DNA from: Thiohalocapsa sp963698775
Lineage (GTDB): Bacteria > Pseudomonadota > Gammaproteobacteria > Chromatiales > Chromatiaceae
NCBI GenBank assembly: GCA_963698775.1
Contig: CAVOSE010000001.1
Span: forward strand, 1-64,000
Length of the DNA: 64,000 nt
Direction: 5' to 3'
The notes under the pieces are model-generated. The model searched no databases, had not been told where the DNA came from, and was given only the letters and a program-made list of their open reading frames with translations. The number at the start of each line of letters is the position of its first letter. Within the stretch, counting starts at the first letter, position 1. Positions 27,739 through 36,661 of this stretch are shown piece after piece. The translations under genes were made by a program, and so were the position numbers.

Positions 27739-30351
27739 TTATTCGCGAACCCTGCCTCGGGGGCCGACGGGGGCCGTCGCTCGCGCACGGAACAGCCCGC
27801 GAATGCGCGCCGAATTACCGATGACCGCGAGCGAACTCAGCGGCATCGACACCGCAGCAATCAACGGCGTGATGGTCGCGGCCATGGCCAGCGGCACCAT
27901 GAGGGTATTGTAGGCGATGGACAGGCCGATATTCTGCCGAATGGCCCGAAGTGTGCGTCGGGCCAGCAGACCCGCGTCGCGCACCCGCATCAATTCGTTG
28001 CTCATCAGCACGATATCGGCACTGGCGATGGAGACGTCAGTGCCGCTACCGACGGCGATGCCGACATCGGCACGCACTAGCGCTGGCGCGTCGTTGATGC
28101 CGTCACCGATCATCGCGACACGCTGGCCGCCGCGCTGGAGTTCCGCCACCACGCGGTCCTTGTCTTGCGGCAGTACCTCGGCGATGACGTCGATGTCGCC
28201 GAGCTGCGCGGCGATGCGCTCCGCCGCGGCGCGGCGGTCGCCGGTCAGCAGGGTGACCTTCAGGCCGTCGGCACGCAGCAGCCGAATGGTCTCCGCGGCA
28301 TCGGGCCGCAGGCGATCTTCGATGGACAGGCACATCACGGCGGTACCAGCGATAGCGCAATGCACCTGTGTGGTGGACACGGGGGTGGTGGCGACGGGCG
28401 GCGCGTCGGCCGCTGGTTTTGGTCCGTCTCCCGGTCCCTCCCCGGCTGCCAGCGACCAGGCCGCCGGCTCGACGCCACAACGCCGCAACCAGTCGGCACT
28501 ACCAACGACCACGGCACTGCCGTCGACATCGCCAGCAATGCCGAAACCGGGCTCAACACGCACGTCACCGACCGGGATGCGCGCATAGGCGACCTCGGCC
28601 TCGACGGCCAACTGTGTCACGGCACGCGCCAGCGGATGTTCCGACAGGCGTTCCAGCGCGGCCATCTTGGCCAATGCGTCGCGTCGTCCGGCGGTCCAAC
28701 TCTCGCCCCCCGTCTGCGACCGCCACTCGCCCCCGACATCCCGCAACAGCGAGACCATGGGGCGACCCTCGGTCACGGTCCCAGTCTTATCAAACACGTA
28801 GTGATTGATCTCCGATAGGGTCTCGAGTACCGCGCCGTTCTTGATCAGGATACCGTTGCGGGCACCGAGCCCAGAGGCGACGGCAATGGCCATCGGCGTG
28901 GCAAGACCGAAGGCACAGGGACAGGTGATGATGAGGACCGCGGTAGCGGCCATCAGCGCAGTTTCGATGTCCTGTCGCACCCAGAACAAGAAGGTCAGCG
29001 TCGCCAGCGTCAGCGTAATCGCGACGAACCAGGGGACGATGCGATCTGCCATGCACTGGATGGGCGACTTGCTTGCCTGCGCCTCCTCGACCAGCCGGAT
29101 GATGCGTCCGAGGGCGCTATCGCGCAGCACGCCCGACACCTTAATGCGCAGCACGCCAGAGCCATTCAGCGTACCCGCCGAGACCTGATCACCGACGCCG
29201 CGGCTCACCGGCGCCGACTCGCCCGTGAGCATGGCCTCGTCGACACTGCTGCTACCATCGAGCACAACGCCATCGGTAGGAATGGTTTCGCCGGGGCGCA
29301 CCAAAACGATGTCGTCCGTCCGAACGGCGCGGATCGGCACCACCGCCTCGTCAGCCCCGCGCAGCAGGGTCGCCACCTTGGGCTGAAGGTCGAGCAGTCG
29401 CTGCGTCGACGAAACCGCCTGGCGCTTGGACATGGCCTCCAGGTAGCGACCCACAAGGATCACGAACAGGAAGTTCACGACCGTATCCCAATAGACGTGA
29501 CCGCTGCCGGTCAGCGTGACATAGAGTGAGTAGAGATAGGTGATGGAGGCGCCGATGGCGATGGGCAGGTCCATGCTCAGGTTGAACTGGCGCAAACCGC
29601 GCCAAGCGCCCTGATAGAACGGCCAGCCGGAGTAGATCAGGGTCGGCGTCGCGATCAGGAAGCCGATCCAATGAAACATGCCACGGAACTCGCCCTCATC
29701 GGCACCGGCGTAGAGAGCGATGGAGATCCACATCAGATTCATCATCGCAAAGCCAGCGAAGGCCATGCGGTAGAGCAGCGCGCGATTCTGGCGCCGCAGC
29801 GCCCCTTCCGCGGCGTCGGGATCGAACGGCACCGCCGCATACCCGATCGTAGCGAGCCGCCGCAGCACCTCCGACAGCCTGACGCGGCCGTTGTCCCATT
29901 TCAGCCGCAGGCGGCGGCCGGTGAGATTGACGCGCGCCTCCTGAACCCCGGGCGTGGCGGCGAGGCCATTTTCGATCAGCCAGACACAGGCGGCGCAGTG
30001 GATGCCCTCGACCAGCAGGTTGATCTCGCGCGTCTCGCCGAGGCCGTCGACGAACTCCTCCTGAACCTCGTCGAGGTCGTACAGAGCAAGTTGCTTGGGC
30101 GGTTCCGGCGGCGGCCCGAGGATCTCGCCCTCCGGGGTACGGCGATAAAAGCCGTCGAGACCCGCGGCATAAATCGCCTCGCAGACCGAGCGGCAACCGG
30201 TACAGCAGAAGGCGCGCTCGGCACCGTCGACGACGGCGACTTCACCCACCGCATCCGACACGGGCAGCCCGCAGTGAAAACACCCGGCGCCCGCGTCGCC
30301 GGTCATCCGCAAACGGGTGGCATCGCCCGCCTGATCAAGCGCCACGACCAA
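27739..30351 (-). CDS. ccoI: Copper-exporting P1B ATPase CcoI/FixI
   Basis: An 870-residue heavy-metal P-type ATPase that sends Cu+ to the periplasm for cbb3 oxidase assembly. The N-terminus has a cysteine cluster (CFHCG...CCTGC) and a heavy-metal-associated motif HCAACVW. The membrane CPC site is in TCPCAFGLATP, the phosphorylation site is DKTGTVTEG and the hinge is GDGINDAPAL. The cysteine-rich head and position after ccoH separate it from the housekeeping CopA type. Length is slightly above average because of linkers. It lies between ccoH and ccoS. Confidence 0.95.
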   Translation of the reverse strand: MVVALDQAGDATRLRMTGDAGAGCFHCGLPVSDAVGEVAVVDGAERAFCCTGCRSVCEAIYAAGLDGFYRRTPEGEILGPPPEPPKQLALYDLDEVQEEFVDGLGETREINLLVEGIHCAACVWLIENGLAATPGVQEARVNLTGRRLRLKWDNGRVRLSEVLRRLATIGYAAVPFDPDAAEGALRRQNRALLYRMAFAGFAMMNLMWISIALYAGADEGEFRGMFHWIGFLIATPTLIYSGWPFYQGAWRGLRQFNLSMDLPIAIGASITYLYSLYVTLTGSGHVYWDTVVNFLFVILVGRYLEAMSKRQAVSSTQRLLDLQPKVATLLRGADEAVVPIRAVRTDDIVLVRPGETIPTDGVVLDGSSSVDEAMLTGESAPVSRGVGDQVSAGTLNGSGVLRIKVSGVLRDSALGRIIRLVEEAQASKSPIQCMADRIVPWFVAITLTLATLTFLFWVRQDIETALMAATAVLIITCPCAFGLATPMAIAVASGLGARNGILIKNGAVLETLSEINHYVFDKTGTVTEGRPMVSLLRDVGGEWRSQTGGESWTAGRRDALAKMAALERLSEHPLARAVTQLAVEAEVAYARIPVGDVRVEPGFGIAGDVDGSAVVVGSADWLRRCGVEPAAWSLAAGEGPGDGPKPAADAPPVATTPVSTTQVHCAIAGTAVMCLSIEDRLRPDAAETIRLLRADGLKVTLLTGDRRAAAERIAAQLGDIDVIAEVLPQDKDRVVAELQRGGQRVAMIGDGINDAPALVRADVGIAVGSGTDVSIASADIVLMSNELMRVRDAGLLARRTLRAIRQNIGLSIAYNTLMVPLAMAATITPLIAAVSMPLSSLAVIGNSARIRGLFRARATAPVGPRGRVRE

Positions 30352-30366
30352 ATCGAGGATCCGAAA

Positions 30367-30906
30367 CTACGGCCGCGCAACGCTGATGCGCTGGCTGAGG
30401 GAATACTCGCTGTCGCCATTGCCCGCCGCGACCAGCGTGTCCCAGATGCCCGCGAGCGAGAATCGCACCTCCACCGCGTAGCGTCCCGGTGCCTCTTCGA
30501 CCATCGGCAGCGAAAAGTCCAGCGCGACATCCGAAGGGCGATAGGCATAGTAGGTCACGGCATCCGGCGATGCAGGCTGGCCCGCCTTGTCGACAACGAC
30601 AAAGCGAACCACGGTCGCAACATCGGCCTGCACGTCCGCCGGCGTATCGATCCGCATGGTCCAGCCCGGCCCCTGCTCGAGCCGCGAGGCGATGGTGCGC
30701 TCGACATCGCGTCCCCCTTCGTAGTAGTCGTCACGCACCAGCCCAGGGTTGGTTGCATAGGCAAGGAAGATCATCACCGCGTTGACTGCGAGTACCACCA
30801 TCAGCATTGCAAGCCAACCCCAAACCCAGGGGCTGCGCCAGGCCGAGCCGGACTTCTGGTTCGCGCCGGATTGTTCGTTCGTCATGGTGGTCTGTATCAT
30901 CTTCAA
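30367..30906 (-). CDS. ccoH: FixH/CcoH family protein
   Basis: A 179-residue protein with one N-terminal membrane span (about 26-49) and a periplasmic FixH domain containing the conserved NPGLVRDDYYEGG segment. CcoH stabilises cbb3 assembly intermediates together with CcoI. Its start overlaps the ccoG stop by 4 bases, showing translational coupling, and ccoI follows after 15 bases. Confidence 0.93.
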   Translation of the reverse strand: MKMIQTTMTNEQSGANQKSGSAWRSPWVWGWLAMLMVVLAVNAVMIFLAYATNPGLVRDDYYEGGRDVERTIASRLEQGPGWTMRIDTPADVQADVATVVRFVVVDKAGQPASPDAVTYYAYRPSDVALDFSLPMVEEAPGRYAVEVRFSLAGIWDTLVAAGNGDSEYSLSQRISVARP

Positions 30907-32336
30907 CGTCTAGGTCCGAAAAATGCGCTCTCACGCTCCGTCGAGGCGTCCGCGCCGGTGGGAAGCGCCGCTTGGGCATGGAAGAACACGGGTACGCTCT
31001 CGGAACCGAGGTCCTTGCGCTTGATCTTGACAAAGACCATGGCCGGTGTGACCTCGCCATGCCTGACCTTGAATGGCTCGTCGGCACCGACCAGTTCAAT
31101 GGGAACAGCACTTGTCGCCGAGATCGTCACCATCAGATCGTCGTTGGCCTTGTTCAGCATCTTCAGGGTGTACTTGTTCTGAATCGACCCGTCGCTGAGT
31201 CGGACGAACAAGGGTGCCCGCTCGTGCAAGACCTTCAGATCCAATGGCGACAAACTCGACAAGCCATAAATAATGCCCACCAAGGCGACGGTGAGAATGG
31301 TGGTATACACCCACACCCGCGGCCGCAACAGCATGCGCTGGACCGACTTACCCTCAATCTCGTCCAACGAGGCATAGCGCACCAGCCCGCGCGGGCGGCC
31401 GACCTTATCCATCACCGCATCGCAGGCATCAAGGCATAGCCCACAAGTGATACAGCCCTCCTGCTGCCCTTGGCGTATATCCACCCCGGTTGGACAGACC
31501 GCGACGCATTGGTTGCAGTCCACGCAGTCGCCCGTGCTGCGGGCCTGCTCCGTCTCGCCCTTCTTCACGCGACCACGCGGTTCACCTCGTTCGACGTCAT
31601 AGGTCGGCACCAGGGTCTGGCGATCGAGCATCACGCCCTGGATCCGCGCATAGGGGCATAGCCAAAAGCAGGTTTGTTCGCGCAACCAGCCTGCCAAAAC
31701 GTACGTCCCGACCGTGAACAAGGCAACCGCGGCGTAGGCCGCCGCGTTGGCGTTGCCGACGAAGAAATCGCGCCACAAGGGACCTGCCCCATAAAACCAG
31801 GCCACGAAACTGAAACCGGTCGCGAATCCAATCAGCAGCCAGACCAGATGTTTAGATAGTTTCTTCGCGCCCTTGGCCATGCCAAAGGGCGCCGCATCGA
31901 GCTTGCGACGCTGCGCCGGGTTACCTTCCAGCTTCTCTTCGATCCAGGTGAAGACATCGGTCCAGACCGTCTGAAAACAGAAGTAGCCACAGTAGACCCG
32001 ACCAACCAGTGCCGTCAGCACCGCGAGCAAAATCGCGAAGAACAGCAACAGCAGCGACAGCATCCAAAAATCCTGCGGCAGCACGGTGGCACCGAACAGG
32101 TGGTACTGGCGACTCGGGATGTCGAAGAGCATCGCCTGCTGGCCGTTCCAGGTAAGGTAGGGCCCGAGGAAGAAGATCAGCCACACCGACGACGCCAACC
32201 ATTTGATGGTGCGCCATTTGCCCGGTAGCCGTTTCGCATGGATGGTTTGGTTTCCGGTATTGACTTGCCACTGCGCTGCCTCAGCGTAGATATCATCCAG
32301 CGCGGCATCTGGAGCCAAATTCTGGTTCGTCTTCAT
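30903..32336 (-). CDS. ccoG: cbb3 oxidase accessory protein CcoG (FixG/RdxA type)
   Basis: A 477-residue membrane protein with about five spans and two 4Fe-4S clusters (CVDCNQCVAVCPTG and CITCGLCLDACD). In this family it reduces Cu2+ to Cu+ for delivery to the oxidase. The C-terminal ~120 residues form a periplasmic Ig-like FixG domain. The ATG at 32336 gives the normal length; the open frame reaches further back through the terminator region and is not used. It is separated from the structural operon by a strong terminator and probably has its own promoter. Confidence 0.95.
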   Translation of the reverse strand: MKTNQNLAPDAALDDIYAEAAQWQVNTGNQTIHAKRLPGKWRTIKWLASSVWLIFFLGPYLTWNGQQAMLFDIPSRQYHLFGATVLPQDFWMLSLLLLFFAILLAVLTALVGRVYCGYFCFQTVWTDVFTWIEEKLEGNPAQRRKLDAAPFGMAKGAKKLSKHLVWLLIGFATGFSFVAWFYGAGPLWRDFFVGNANAAAYAAVALFTVGTYVLAGWLREQTCFWLCPYARIQGVMLDRQTLVPTYDVERGEPRGRVKKGETEQARSTGDCVDCNQCVAVCPTGVDIRQGQQEGCITCGLCLDACDAVMDKVGRPRGLVRYASLDEIEGKSVQRMLLRPRVWVYTTILTVALVGIIYGLSSLSPLDLKVLHERAPLFVRLSDGSIQNKYTLKMLNKANDDLMVTISATSAVPIELVGADEPFKVRHGEVTPAMVFVKIKRKDLGSESVPVFFHAQAALPTGADASTERESAFFGPRR

Positions 32337-32474
32337 GTAGTTGATCCCGTAAAGGCTGAGGCGGTTGCCATGACCGATATCCGCAACCACCGATTCCCAA
32401 AAGCCTAGCTTCGACCGGCTTCCGCGACAATGCGATTCGACAATTAGAGCAGAGAGAAGTCGTTGATTCGACCA

Positions 32475-32501
32475 TAAAAAAAGGGGGATACAGGATCCCC
32501 C
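32475..32501 (-). terminator. Terminator downstream of ccoNOQP
   Basis: On the minus strand a 7 bp stem (32495-32501 with 32483-32489; GGGGGAT/ATCCCCC) is followed by a run of about seven U. It separates the oxidase structural genes from the ccoG maturation group. Confidence 0.88.
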
Positions 32502-32538
32502 TTCTCTCCTCCGCCTCTCAGTAACCGTCGTATTTTTC

Positions 32539-32673
32539 TTATTGCTGTTCGCTCTTGTGCCGCTCGGCATCGGCATTCATCAGTTTCACGACCTTGAAAC
32601 CGAGATAAATGAAAATGACAACCGCAATAACAACACTGATGATCGATCCCCAGAATACGGCATCTAGGTGCAT
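32539..32673 (-). CDS. 44-residue single-span protein at the end of the cbb3 operon
   Basis: A very small gene with an excellent ribosome binding site (GAGGAGG about 6 bases before the ATG at 32673). The product begins MHLDAVFWGSII, has one membrane span at about 8-28 and a short charged tail (KVVKLMNADAE and on). It lies about 100 bases after ccoP and before the terminator, so it belongs to the ccoNOQP transcript. It may be a small accessory subunit like CcoM of Pseudomonas stutzeri, but I base this only on size, topology and position. Confidence 0.75.
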   Translation of the reverse strand: MHLDAVFWGSIISVVIAVVIFIYLGFKVVKLMNADAERHKSEQQ

Positions 32674-32772
32674 TTCATCCTCCTCGTCTGACTGTTGTGA
32701 CCAGCATCGTTTGAGACTTCCTTCCGGTCATGCCGCCCGTCACGCGCGCGGCATGACCGATCGAAGGGATCG

Positions 32773-33693
32773 CTATTTTCCGCCACCCAGTTCATGCACG
32801 TAGATGCTGAGCATCTTGATCTGCTCCGGAGTCAACTTGCCATCGAGCTGGCCAACCTGGGCGAAGGCCGGCATCACCGCATCACGGGTCTGCTCGACCC
32901 CGGGCTGATTCACGCCATACAGGATGGTGTGCTTGGCGCTGTCGTAGCCGCCCGGCTCGAAGCGCCAGATAGCGTCGGTGAGATTGGCCGCTCCCACCGT
33001 CACGACGGTGCCATCGGGCAGCTCCGCCAGAATGCCATTCGCCGCGGGACCGTGGCAGGCACTACAGCCCTTGCTGTTGTAGAGGGCCCAGCCTTCGTCG
33101 CTACCCTTGCCGCCTTCGCTGAGTTCGACGACGAAGTTCGACATGGTGTCGACCTCCTGTTCACTCAGGATATTGGCGTGGGCCGTCATCGCCCCCTTGC
33201 GTCCGTTGGTAATACTCTCAGCGATCTTGGCCAGCGAGCCGCCATAGAGCCAATCGTCGTCGGCCAGCACCGGATAGCCCAGGTTCCCTTGGCCACCACT
33301 ACCGTGACAAGCGGCGCAGTAATCACCGAACAATACCTTGGAGGACGCCAGCGTGTACTGGGTCAGCCCAGGATCAGCGAGTATCTGCTCGGGCGTCATG
33401 GCGGAGATCTTGTCGTCGTAGGGTGCACGCACCTCGGCGACTTGTTCAACGCCCTTTTCGTATTCTTTAATGGAGGTCCAACCAAGAATACCTTTGAAGT
33501 ATCCGTCTCCATCCTTGGTTTGCCAGGGCATCGGCCAAGATGGATAGAGCACTGTGTAGGCGACAAACCATGCAATCGATACCCAGAGCGCGATCATCCA
33601 CCACCTCGGCGGTGGGTTCTTAAGTTCGCGCAGGTTGTCGTCCCAGAAATGCCCGGTGTTGTTTTCGCCGGGGAAAGGATTATTTTCCGCCAT
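32773..33693 (-). CDS. ccoP: cbb3 cytochrome oxidase diheme subunit CcoP
   Basis: A 306-residue inner-membrane cytochrome c that passes electrons to the catalytic subunit. One membrane span lies at about 32-52, followed by two cytochrome domains with heme sites CAACH (near 132) and CSACH (near 215). Length is normal. The gene overlaps ccoQ by 14 bases and is the last large structural gene of the operon. Confidence 0.97.
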   Translation of the reverse strand: MAENNPFPGENNTGHFWDDNLRELKNPPPRWWMIALWVSIAWFVAYTVLYPSWPMPWQTKDGDGYFKGILGWTSIKEYEKGVEQVAEVRAPYDDKISAMTPEQILADPGLTQYTLASSKVLFGDYCAACHGSGGQGNLGYPVLADDDWLYGGSLAKIAESITNGRKGAMTAHANILSEQEVDTMSNFVVELSEGGKGSDEGWALYNSKGCSACHGPAANGILAELPDGTVVTVGAANLTDAIWRFEPGGYDSAKHTILYGVNQPGVEQTRDAVMPAFAQVGQLDGKLTPEQIKMLSIYVHELGGGK

Positions 33694-33886
33694 CGTTTTC
33701 TCCGATGTCCGCGTGATCTTCGTCGAACGGGATATGCTTGCTCGCTTCGAGCGAATCCCGGTTCTTTGGCCGGAATACCTGGAAATAGGCGACGAGCATC
33801 AGGACGAAGATGACAACCGTCAGGATCGTACCAACCCAGTCGGTCGCCGTCATCGCCGCCCAGTCAGTTTGGAAATACTCCAGCAT
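33680..33886 (-). CDS. ccoQ: cbb3 oxidase small subunit CcoQ
   Basis: A 68-residue single-span protein (span about 15-37) with the typical AYFQVFRPKNR motif just after the span and an acidic tail. CcoQ stabilises the oxidase. It overlaps ccoP and follows ccoO by five bases, showing tight co-translation. Confidence 0.95.
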   Translation of the reverse strand: MLEYFQTDWAAMTATDWVGTILTVVIFVLMLVAYFQVFRPKNRDSLEASKHIPFDEDHADIGENDGGK

Positions 33887-33891
33887 GCTGC

Positions 33892-34644
33892 TTACTGCCG
33901 ATACTCGACGCCGGGTTCCAGCTTGGCCATGGTGCCGAGGACCTGCAGATAGGCGATCATCGCATCCATCTCAGTCTTGCCTTCCACCAACGCCGGTGCG
34001 GCTTCGATATCGGCATCGCTGTAGGGAACGCCGATCGCCCGCAGACCCTTCATGTGGCGCTGCATACGCTCACCCTTGACCGATCGCTCCGCTAGCCACG
34101 GATAATTTGGCATGATTGATTCCGGGACCACCGACCGGGGCGCCATCAGGTGCTGACGATGCCACTCATCGGAGTACTTGCCGCCGAGACGTGCCATATC
34201 CGGACCGGTGCGCTTGGAGCCCCACTGGAACGGATGGTCGAACATGGACTCCGACGCCAACGAATAGTGGCCGTAGCGTTCACGCTCGTCACGGAACGGC
34301 CGCACCTGCTGCGAATGGCACAGGTAACAGCCCTCGCGCTGGTAGATATCGCGGCCGGCCAATTCCAGCGCCGTATAGGGGCGGACACCGTCACCGGCCT
34401 TCCAGTTCCACTGTTCCTTGCCCTCTGCATCCACGGTGACGATCGGCTGAGAGCCGGGGTTGTCGCGGTTCCAGACGATCTCCGGGAAGCGATTCGCCTC
34501 CTCGGTGCTCTTCAGATAGAACAGCGGCACGATCTCGACGATACCGCCAACCGAGAGCACCATCGCGAGCACGATCAGGAGTGCCCAGATGTTGCGCTCC
34601 ATGCGCTCCTGTAGGCCCTTCGGTGGTGTGTTTTGGTCTGCCAT
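33892..34644 (-). CDS. ccoO: cbb3 oxidase monoheme subunit CcoO
   Basis: A 250-residue membrane-anchored cytochrome c. One N-terminal span at about 18-38 is followed by the heme site CYLCH (REGCYLCHSQQVRPF) and the axial-ligand region containing MPNYPWL. It forms the core complex with CcoN and CcoP. It is the second gene of ccoNOQP, about 65 bases after ccoN. Confidence 0.97.
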   Translation of the reverse strand: MADQNTPPKGLQERMERNIWALLIVLAMVLSVGGIVEIVPLFYLKSTEEANRFPEIVWNRDNPGSQPIVTVDAEGKEQWNWKAGDGVRPYTALELAGRDIYQREGCYLCHSQQVRPFRDERERYGHYSLASESMFDHPFQWGSKRTGPDMARLGGKYSDEWHRQHLMAPRSVVPESIMPNYPWLAERSVKGERMQRHMKGLRAIGVPYSDADIEAAPALVEGKTEMDAMIAYLQVLGTMAKLEPGVEYRQ

Positions 34645-34711
34645 TGTCAGCTTTCTCCTACGTTACTCGAATGCCTGGCGCGGCTCGGGCGTCCGTCGCG
34701 GCGCATGCGCA

Positions 34712-36160
34712 TCATGCCGCCGCCGGCGCAACACCGCGTGCGTCGCGCAGGCTGCCTTCGTTGTTGGCCTTGACCACGGTCATCAGCACGTTGAAGAGCA
34801 TGAAGGCGGCGCCGAGCAAGAAGATGCCGCCGCCGACCGCGCGCATGGCGTAATACGGATGCATGGCAGCGACCGACTCGACGAAGGTATAGGCGAGGGT
34901 GCCGTACTCGTCGTAGGCGCGCCACATCAGCCCCTGCATGATGCCCGCCACCCACATTGCTACCACGTAGATGACGGTGCCGATGGTCGCGGTCCAGAAG
35001 TGGATGTTCACGAGCTTCTCGGACCACATCTCGGTGTGCCACAGGCGGGTCATCAGATGGTAGATGGCACCGATGGAGATGCCAGCGACCCAGCCGAGCG
35101 CGCCGGAATGCACATGGCCGATGGTCCAGTCAGTGTAATGCGATAGCGCGTTGACGGTCTTCAGCGACATGACCGGGCCTTCGAAGGTCGACATGGCGTA
35201 GAAGGCCAGAGCAATGATCAAGAAGCGGAGCACGTAGTCTGTGCGCAGTTTGTCCCAGGCACCGGAAAGGGTCATCATTCCGTTAACGGCACCACCCCAA
35301 GACGGGATGATCATTGCCAACGATACGGCGGCACCCAACGAACCGGTCCAGTCCGGCAGAGCGGTGTATTGCAGATGGTGCGCCCCGAGCCACACATAAC
35401 CAAACATCAGCGCCCAGAAGTGGATCACGGACAAGCGGTAGGAGTAGATCGGGCGATTGGCTTGCTTAGGTACGAAGTAATACATGATGCCTAGGAAGCC
35501 GGCGGTCAGATAAAAGCCCACCGCATTGTGGCCCCACCACCACTGGATCATCGCGTCCTGCACGCCCGAGAACAGACTGTAAGACTTGAACATGCCCACC
35601 GGGACCGACAGGCTGTTGACAACATGGAGATAGACGATCATCACCATCATGCCGAGGAAGAACCAGTTCGACACATAGATGTGCGAGGTCTTGCGATTGG
35701 CGATGGTCATGATGAAGTTGAACGTGAACGCCAGCCAGACGACCGCGATCAGGATATCGATCGGCCACTCGAGCTCCGCGTACTCCTTGGACTGAGTCAG
35801 GCCCAGCGGCAAGGTCACGACGGCCAACACGATGATCGCGTTCCAGCCCCAGAACGTGAACCAGGCCAGCTTCTCGCTCCACAGCTTGACGCCGCAGGTG
35901 CGCTGCACGGTGTAGAAGGCGGTCGCCATCAGCGTACAGCCGCCGAACGCGAAGATCACCGCGTTGGTGTGCACTGGACGCAGGCGCCCGAAGGACAGGT
36001 AGGGACTGTCGAAATTCAGGAACGGCCAGGCCAGTTCCGATGCGATGTAGACACCGACCGCGGCACCCACGACAAGGTAGACGACGGCCATGACGGTGAA
36101 CCAGCGCACAACGTCGAAGTTGTACTTCTGCTCGGCTACCCGATCAGCTGTGGCTTCCAT
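34712..36160 (-). CDS. ccoN: cbb3 oxidase catalytic subunit CcoN
   Basis: A 482-residue heme-copper oxidase subunit I with about 12 spans. Histidine ligands for heme b, heme b3 and CuB are in the expected segments (HTNAVIFAFGG, WWGHNAVGFYLT, HIHFW-like and HYTDWTIGHVHSGALGW). It reduces O2 at high affinity, so the cell likely respires at low oxygen. It is the first gene of the operon; an FNR-like palindrome lies about 180 bases upstream. Confidence 0.97.
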   Translation of the reverse strand: MEATADRVAEQKYNFDVVRWFTVMAVVYLVVGAAVGVYIASELAWPFLNFDSPYLSFGRLRPVHTNAVIFAFGGCTLMATAFYTVQRTCGVKLWSEKLAWFTFWGWNAIIVLAVVTLPLGLTQSKEYAELEWPIDILIAVVWLAFTFNFIMTIANRKTSHIYVSNWFFLGMMVMIVYLHVVNSLSVPVGMFKSYSLFSGVQDAMIQWWWGHNAVGFYLTAGFLGIMYYFVPKQANRPIYSYRLSVIHFWALMFGYVWLGAHHLQYTALPDWTGSLGAAVSLAMIIPSWGGAVNGMMTLSGAWDKLRTDYVLRFLIIALAFYAMSTFEGPVMSLKTVNALSHYTDWTIGHVHSGALGWVAGISIGAIYHLMTRLWHTEMWSEKLVNIHFWTATIGTVIYVVAMWVAGIMQGLMWRAYDEYGTLAYTFVESVAAMHPYYAMRAVGGGIFLLGAAFMLFNVLMTVVKANNEGSLRDARGVAPAAA

Positions 36161-36661
36161 AGAACCCCCAAAACGAGCTGGGAAAAAAAGAACAGGCGTG
36201 CGGGTTTCCTAACCCTGGATTTGTCTGCGCGTCGTCCCCAGCGCATGAGCCCGCAATAACACTGGATCGCGGGTAGAAAGTCAAGATGAACGAGGCACAT
36301 GAAACGACTTGTTGCGGCATTTGACCCACTTTTTATTGACCTGGGTCAGTCGCACTCGGGAGCAACCCCGTTGGGTTAATTGCCTATTTTCACAATGTTT
36401 TTTGGAACAAAAGGGCGCATGTCACCCTCCAGGAACAAGCAGCCTGAGATCAGCGAGGGGGTCAAACCACCAAACTGAACGCTGTTGGCACAACGCGGTC
36501 GCCTGGGTCGGCCGCGCAGTCCGATGGCGAAGTCGAATAGGAAAAGCGTGATTCGGGTAAGGATAGGGATCGAGGCCCCATCCCCATGACCAGAGCGTGG
36601 GTCGAGCCGGCGGACCGCAAGGCCAATGAGGAACCCCCGTGCGCCCAAGGGTGCGTGCTAC
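36161..36661. other. 501-base intergenic region between rpoS and ccoN
   Basis: Both neighbours are on the minus strand, so the region holds the rpoS 3' end and the ccoN control region. Besides the FNR-like box at 36336-36349 I see no gene or strong terminator; a GC-rich imperfect hairpin lies near 36550-36590. A 90-codon open frame here looks non-coding. Confidence 0.5.
36336..36349. promoter_or_regulatory. FNR/Anr-like box upstream of ccoN
   Basis: TTGAC-CTGG-GTCAG resembles the FNR-family consensus TTGAT-N4-ATCAA, with a C/G change in each half. It is 176 bases before the ccoN start, and FNR/Anr control of ccoNOQP is common in gammaproteobacteria. No convincing -10 is seen at the expected distance. 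Confidence 0.45.

Noticed and set aside
36376..36648. A 90-codon minus-strand frame between rpoS and ccoN
   Set aside because: Arg/Pro-rich, no ribosome binding site, and it overlaps the probable rpoS 3' region.
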